A stretch of 32,465 nucleotides of DNA, taken from positions 1 to 32,465 of the forward strand of contig CAMDED010000086.1 of assembly GCA_945893365.1 (NCBI GenBank), written 5' to 3'. Origin of the DNA: Candidatus Sulfopaludibacter sp. SbA3. GTDB taxonomy: Bacteria; Acidobacteriota; Terriglobia; Bryobacterales; Bryobacteraceae. Every line of letters starts with the position of its first letter. The stretch's first letter is position 1. This document shows, one piece after another, positions 29,488 to 32,465 of the stretch. The notes under the pieces are model-generated. The model searched no databases, was not told the DNA's origin, and worked only from the letters and a program-made list of their open reading frames with translations. A program made the position numbers and the translations under genes.

Positions 29488-30797
29488 TTCCGCCCGGCTT
29501 GATCCTCACGTACTACGGGGACGATTTCACGGGTCCCACCGATGTGATGGAAGCGCTCGCGGGTGAGGGCCTGGAAACCGTGCTCTTTCTCGACGTGCCC
29601 ACGTCCGGGCAGCTCGCCCGCTTTCCAAATGCGCGCGCCGTGGGCGTGGCGGGCGAAAGCCGCAGTAAGAGTCCTGAATGGATGTCCGCGAATTTGCCGC
29701 GAATTTTTGGAGGCCTGAAACGTCTCGGCGCTCCGCTCTGCCATTACAAAGTCTGTTCGACTTTCGACAGCACGGCTCAGGTGGGCAGCATCGGACGCGC
29801 CATCGACGAGGGCCGGAGCGCATTCGGCGGGACCTGGACGCCGGTCGTGGTGGGCGTTCCGCTCCTCAAGCGCTACGTGGTGTTCGGCAACCTGTTCGCC
29901 GCGGGCGGCGACGGCATTCACCGCATAGACCGGCACCCCACTATGTCGCGGCATCCTTCGACGCCGATGGACGAGGGCGACCTGCTCCTGCACCTTGCGC
30001 GCCAGACGGCCCGGAGCATCGCTCTGTTCGATATCCTCGACCTGCGGGCGTCCGATTCCGATTCGCGGTTTCGCGAAATGCTCGGCCGCGATCCGGATGT
30101 CGTGCTCTTCGACGGGCTCGACGACGCGTCGCTCGCAGCCGCCGGACGCCTCATCTGGAGGCACCGCGGCGAGCCGCAATTCGTCGTGGGATCGTCGGGA
30201 GTGGAGTACGCTCTGCTCTCCTGGTGGCGGGCAAAGGGCGTCCTTCCCGCACCGGTTGAGTTTCCGAACGTGGGCCGCGTGGATCGTATTGTGGCCGTCT
30301 CCGGAAGCTGTTCGCCGGTCACCGCGAGCCAGATCCGGTGGGCGGGCGCGAACGGGTTTGGAATAATCGCCCTGAACGTCGACGCTCCGGATGACGTCGA
30401 CGCCATCGAGGGCGCGATGACGTTCCTCGAGGCCGGCCGAAGCGTGGTCTTGCACACGGCGCTGGGGCCGGACGATCCGGGACTGCGCCGGGCCATGACG
30501 CCCGAATCGAACGAGCGGCTCGGGGCGCGCCTGGGCGGGATTCTACGGGAATTGATCGCCGGCTCCGGAGTCCGCCGCGCGGTGGTGTGCGGCGGCGACA
30601 CGTCGGCGCGCGCGGGAAGGCAACTTGGCATCCACGCGTTGACCATGCGCAAGCCGCTCGCCCCGGGTTCGCCGCTCTGCCGCGCCTGGGCGGACGATCC
30701 GGTTTTCGACGGTCTCGAAATCGCGTTCAAGGGCGGACAGGTAGGCGGCGAAGATTTTTTCGGCCTGGTTCAGAACGGGGGAGCAAAACGTACATGA
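29484..30797 (+). CDS. oiaK: DUF1537 four-carbon-acid sugar kinase, probable 3-oxo-isoapionate kinase
   Basis: A 437-residue member of the DUF1537 sugar-acid kinase family. The N-terminal substrate domain shows YYGDDFTGPTDVM (D13-D14) and YKVCSTFDSTAQVGSIGRA (residues 88-106). The C-terminal nucleotide-binding domain has VVSGSCSPVT-like and GGDTSARAG motifs, then EIAFKGGQVGGEDFF. The family phosphorylates C4 to C6 sugar acids; the KVCSTFDS version next to a RuBisCO-like gene is the OiaK setting, which phosphorylates 3-oxo-isoapionate at C4. The GTG start overlaps the preceding stop (GTGA), and the stop overlaps the next start (ATGA). A different sugar acid (for example an erythronate- or threonate-type) remains possible; the neighbours favour apionate. 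The symbol is tentative. Confidence 0.75.
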   Translation: MIPPGLILTYYGDDFTGPTDVMEALAGEGLETVLFLDVPTSGQLARFPNARAVGVAGESRSKSPEWMSANLPRIFGGLKRLGAPLCHYKVCSTFDSTAQVGSIGRAIDEGRSAFGGTWTPVVVGVPLLKRYVVFGNLFAAGGDGIHRIDRHPTMSRHPSTPMDEGDLLLHLARQTARSIALFDILDLRASDSDSRFREMLGRDPDVVLFDGLDDASLAAAGRLIWRHRGEPQFVVGSSGVEYALLSWWRAKGVLPAPVEFPNVGRVDRIVAVSGSCSPVTASQIRWAGANGFGIIALNVDAPDDVDAIEGAMTFLEAGRSVVLHTALGPDDPGLRRAMTPESNERLGARLGGILRELIAGSGVRRAVVCGGDTSARAGRQLGIHALTMRKPLAPGSPLCRAWADDPVFDGLEIAFKGGQVGGEDFFGLVQNGGAKRT

Positions 30798-31627
30798 CGT
30801 CAGTGGCATTGATGGGAGCGGGCGGCAAGATGGGTTTGCGTCTCGCGGACAACTTGAAGGATTCGGGCTTTGCGCTTCGCTGTGTCGAGATCGCGGACCG
30901 CGGCAAGGCTGCGCTCGCCGGACGCGGACTTGCCGCGATGACCGCCGAAGAAGCGCTCGACGGCGCGGACGTCGCGATTCTCGCCGTGCCGGACAACCGC
31001 ATCGGCCGGATCGCGCACGGGATTTCGCCGCTACTCAAGCCGGGCGCGATGGTCGTGGTTCTAGACGCGGCCGCGCCTTACGCGGGCGAGCTTCCGAAGC
31101 GGGACGACCTCTCGTACTTTATCACTCACCCGTGCCATCCGCCCGTCTTCAGCGACGAAACCGAGCCGAAGGCGCAGCGCGATTTCTTCGGTTGCGAGTA
31201 CGCGAAGCAGCACATCGTTTGCGCGCTGATGCAGGGGCCGGAGGAGCACTACGCGCTTGGCGAAGCGGTGGCGCGCGAGATCTATAAGCCGGTGATGCGT
31301 TCGCACCGCTGCACGCTCGAGCAGATGGCGATTCTCGAGCCGGTGCTCTCGGAAACGGTGCTCGCAACGTGTCTGACCGTGATCGGGCAGGGGATGGACG
31401 AGGCCGTGCGCCGTGGCGTGCCGCGCGAGGCCGCGCGCGATTTCCTGCTGGGCCACATGCGCGTCGAGCTCGCGATCGTCTTTCAGGAAAAGGAAGGCGC
31501 GGTTTTTTCCGATGGCGCGCTGAAAGCGATCGACGCCGCCATGCCGAAGCTGTTCCGCCCGGACTGGAAGAAGGTCTTCGAGCCGGAGGAGCTGGAGCGG
31601 AGCATCCGGGAAATCACGCAAACGTAG
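30794..31627 (+). CDS. apnO: NAD-dependent oxidoisomerase with PGDH_C domain, probable D-apionate oxidoisomerase
   Basis: A 277-residue Rossmann enzyme. The dinucleotide motif GAGGKMGLRLADNL sits at the N-terminus (residues about 7-20), followed by ILAVPDNRIGRIA near 60. The C-terminal part is all-helical (YFITHPCHPPVFSDE, HRCTLEQMAILEPVLSETV, MDEAVRRGVPREAARDFLLGH), matching the phosphogluconate-dehydrogenase C-terminal type (PGDH_C) that includes ApnO. ApnO converts D-apionate to 3-oxo-isoapionate by coupled oxidation and isomerisation, which would supply the substrate for the kinase upstream. The start overlaps the kinase stop (ATGA), and it is the last gene of the operon. Hydroxypyruvate- or other ketoacid reductase activity is a possible alternative. 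The symbol is tentative. Confidence 0.72.
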   Translation: MTSVALMGAGGKMGLRLADNLKDSGFALRCVEIADRGKAALAGRGLAAMTAEEALDGADVAILAVPDNRIGRIAHGISPLLKPGAMVVVLDAAAPYAGELPKRDDLSYFITHPCHPPVFSDETEPKAQRDFFGCEYAKQHIVCALMQGPEEHYALGEAVAREIYKPVMRSHRCTLEQMAILEPVLSETVLATCLTVIGQGMDEAVRRGVPREAARDFLLGHMRVELAIVFQEKEGAVFSDGALKAIDAAMPKLFRPDWKKVFEPEELERSIREITQT

Positions 31628-31830
31628 TGCGTGAACCGGCTGTGCCGCCTATTCTCCGGCAAGGTGACGCCGGACCAGGATGCCGAGCCCGTCTATTCGC
31701 CGCTGCTTCCATTCAGCGATTTCAAGAACTCCTTGAGCGCACCGGCGCATACCGCCTATCCAGTTCTGGCCTACTAGACATGGCGTCATAAGTACTTGCG
31801 TATTGTACGGGAACGTGGTCTGCTGGAAAC
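31628..31830. other. Short intergenic region before the IS630 fragment
   Basis: A 48-codon GTG-initiated frame (31631-31777) ends before TAG, but it has no ribosome binding site or recognisable motif. Near 31795 the sequence becomes AT-richer (TAAGTACTTGCGTATTG) and probably belongs to the left end of the insertion sequence. I could not identify its terminal inverted repeat because the other end is outside the window. I see no clear terminator for the operon. Confidence 0.4.
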
Positions 31831-32337
31831 ATGAGACCACTGATAATATCCGGCGCCACTTCTGTATTGGGTTTGCAACAAGAGATTCAGCGGTCTGAGG
31901 AGGCGCGGTACGACCACCGACTGCACGGTGTCCTGTTGGTGGCGCAGGGCATGACGTGCCCGGAGGTGGCGCGTCTGCTGGGCGACGCGCCGCGTTCACT
32001 TGAGAATTGGGTTCACCGCTTCCAACAGCGGGGACTGGCCGGATTGACCGAAGGTGAACGATCCGGACGTCCCAGCCGGTTGGACGAAAAGCAGGTGAAA
32101 GTAATCAATCGGGTCTTGCGGGCGAAGCCGAGTGACGCCGGAATGCGGGTCGATCTCTGGGATGGTAAGACTCTGTCGGCGTGGATCGAAACGACCTATG
32201 GAATCCAACTGGGCGTGCGCCAATGCCAGCGATTGTTCCGGCAGTTCGAGTTCCGTCTCCGCAAGCCTCGTCCGGTCTTGGCCGGAGCAGATCCAGTGCG
32301 GCAGAAGAAGCATAAAAAGCTTCCTCGCTGTTTGTAG
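31831..32337 (+). mobile_element. IS630-family transposase, N-terminal half only
   Basis: A 168-residue product carrying the IS630-type double helix-turn-helix DNA-binding region (LLVAQGMTCPEVARLLGDAPRSLENWVHRF, GLAGLTEGERSGRPSRLDEKQ) and the linker (WIETTYGIQLGVRQCQRLFRQFEFRLRKPRP). The DDE catalytic domain that normally follows KKHKK is missing: a stop comes at 32335, and no DDE motif is found in any frame up to the window end. It is therefore either truncated by a further rearrangement or the first part of a broken element. A -1 slip at the A-run (32313-32317) keeps the frame open to the end but gives no transposase-like sequence. Confidence 0.75.
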
Positions 32338-32465
32338 TGGGTTGCGGCGGGACCGAGCGACGTGTAGTGGGCATAGCTTGGGTATAGCCTGTGGTGTTGA
32401 CTCAACGGCGGGCGTAGCCCGCTCGCGGAGGCTTTTGCTTGGCAAGGGACCATTTCCCCAATTCA

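Noticed and set aside
31631-31777. 48-codon open frame after the operon
   Set aside because: No ribosome binding site, no motif, and its length is within chance for GC-rich DNA.
32311-32465. Programmed -1 frameshift at an A run in the IS630 gene
   Set aside because: The shifted frame stays open to the window end but its sequence has no DDE-type or other transposase motif.
1-32465. CRISPR arrays, rRNA or tRNA genes
   Set aside because: No regularly spaced repeats, no conserved rRNA segments and no tRNA cloverleaf with a T-arm GTTCRANNC were seen on reading both strands; a covariance-model scan was not possible here.

Overview
The window looks like a chromosomal segment of an Acidobacteriota bacterium of the Bryobacterales/Solibacteraceae type. 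It is GC-rich. It carries two planctomycete/acidobacterial-style pairs of a cytochrome-c-like PSD1 protein (DUF1549/DUF1553) and a Tat-exported DUF1501 protein. It also has many secreted one-off enzymes and a sugar dehydrogenase fused to a C-terminal region of the TIGR03437 type, which is expanded in Solibacter relatives. I see no rRNA, tRNA or CRISPR array. The taxon is inferred from gene content only.

Layout. Bases 1-123 hold the start of a minus-strand transposase cut by the window edge. Next come a DtxR/MntR-type metal-dependent repressor (minus) and, divergently, an M28 peptidase, an alpha/beta hydrolase and a small Tat-exported ABM-like protein. A gene-poor stretch (3785-4353) holds what looks like an ISL3-type transposase scrap. 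A minus-strand pair follows, PSD1 then DUF1501 (8726 to 4354), separated by a REP-like palindrome. Then on the plus strand come a secreted amidohydrolase, a Tat-exported xylose-isomerase-like TIM barrel and a His-rich polytopic membrane protein. Bases 12659-13433 are damaged: a frameshifted and truncated ABC ATPase and a YCII/DGPF gene with two single-base frameshifts. The minus strand then carries a PQQ-type sugar dehydrogenase and a beta-propeller protein, a gene-poor stretch, and the nitrogen-control operon amtB-glnB-glnD (21629 to 17310). Divergent from amtB is an orphan sugar-binding lipoprotein. It converges on a large secreted protein of unknown function.

The most interesting part is 24421-31627. 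It is a five-gene plus-strand operon in which every gene overlaps the next by 4-11 bases: PSD1 cytochrome, DUF1501 protein, RuBisCO-like protein, DUF1537 sugar-acid kinase, and a PGDH_C-type NAD-dependent oxidoisomerase. The last three match the known D-apionate (3-oxo-isoapionate) catabolic set ApnO-OiaK-OiaX. By inference D-apionate is oxidised and isomerised, phosphorylated, and cleaved by the RuBisCO-like protein. Their tight coupling to a PSD1/DUF1501 pair suggests, as inference, that this widespread but poorly characterised pair supplies an apiose-derived or similar branched sugar acid from outside the cytoplasm. A plausible extended -10 sigma70 promoter precedes the operon. The window ends in an IS630-family transposase that lacks its catalytic half.
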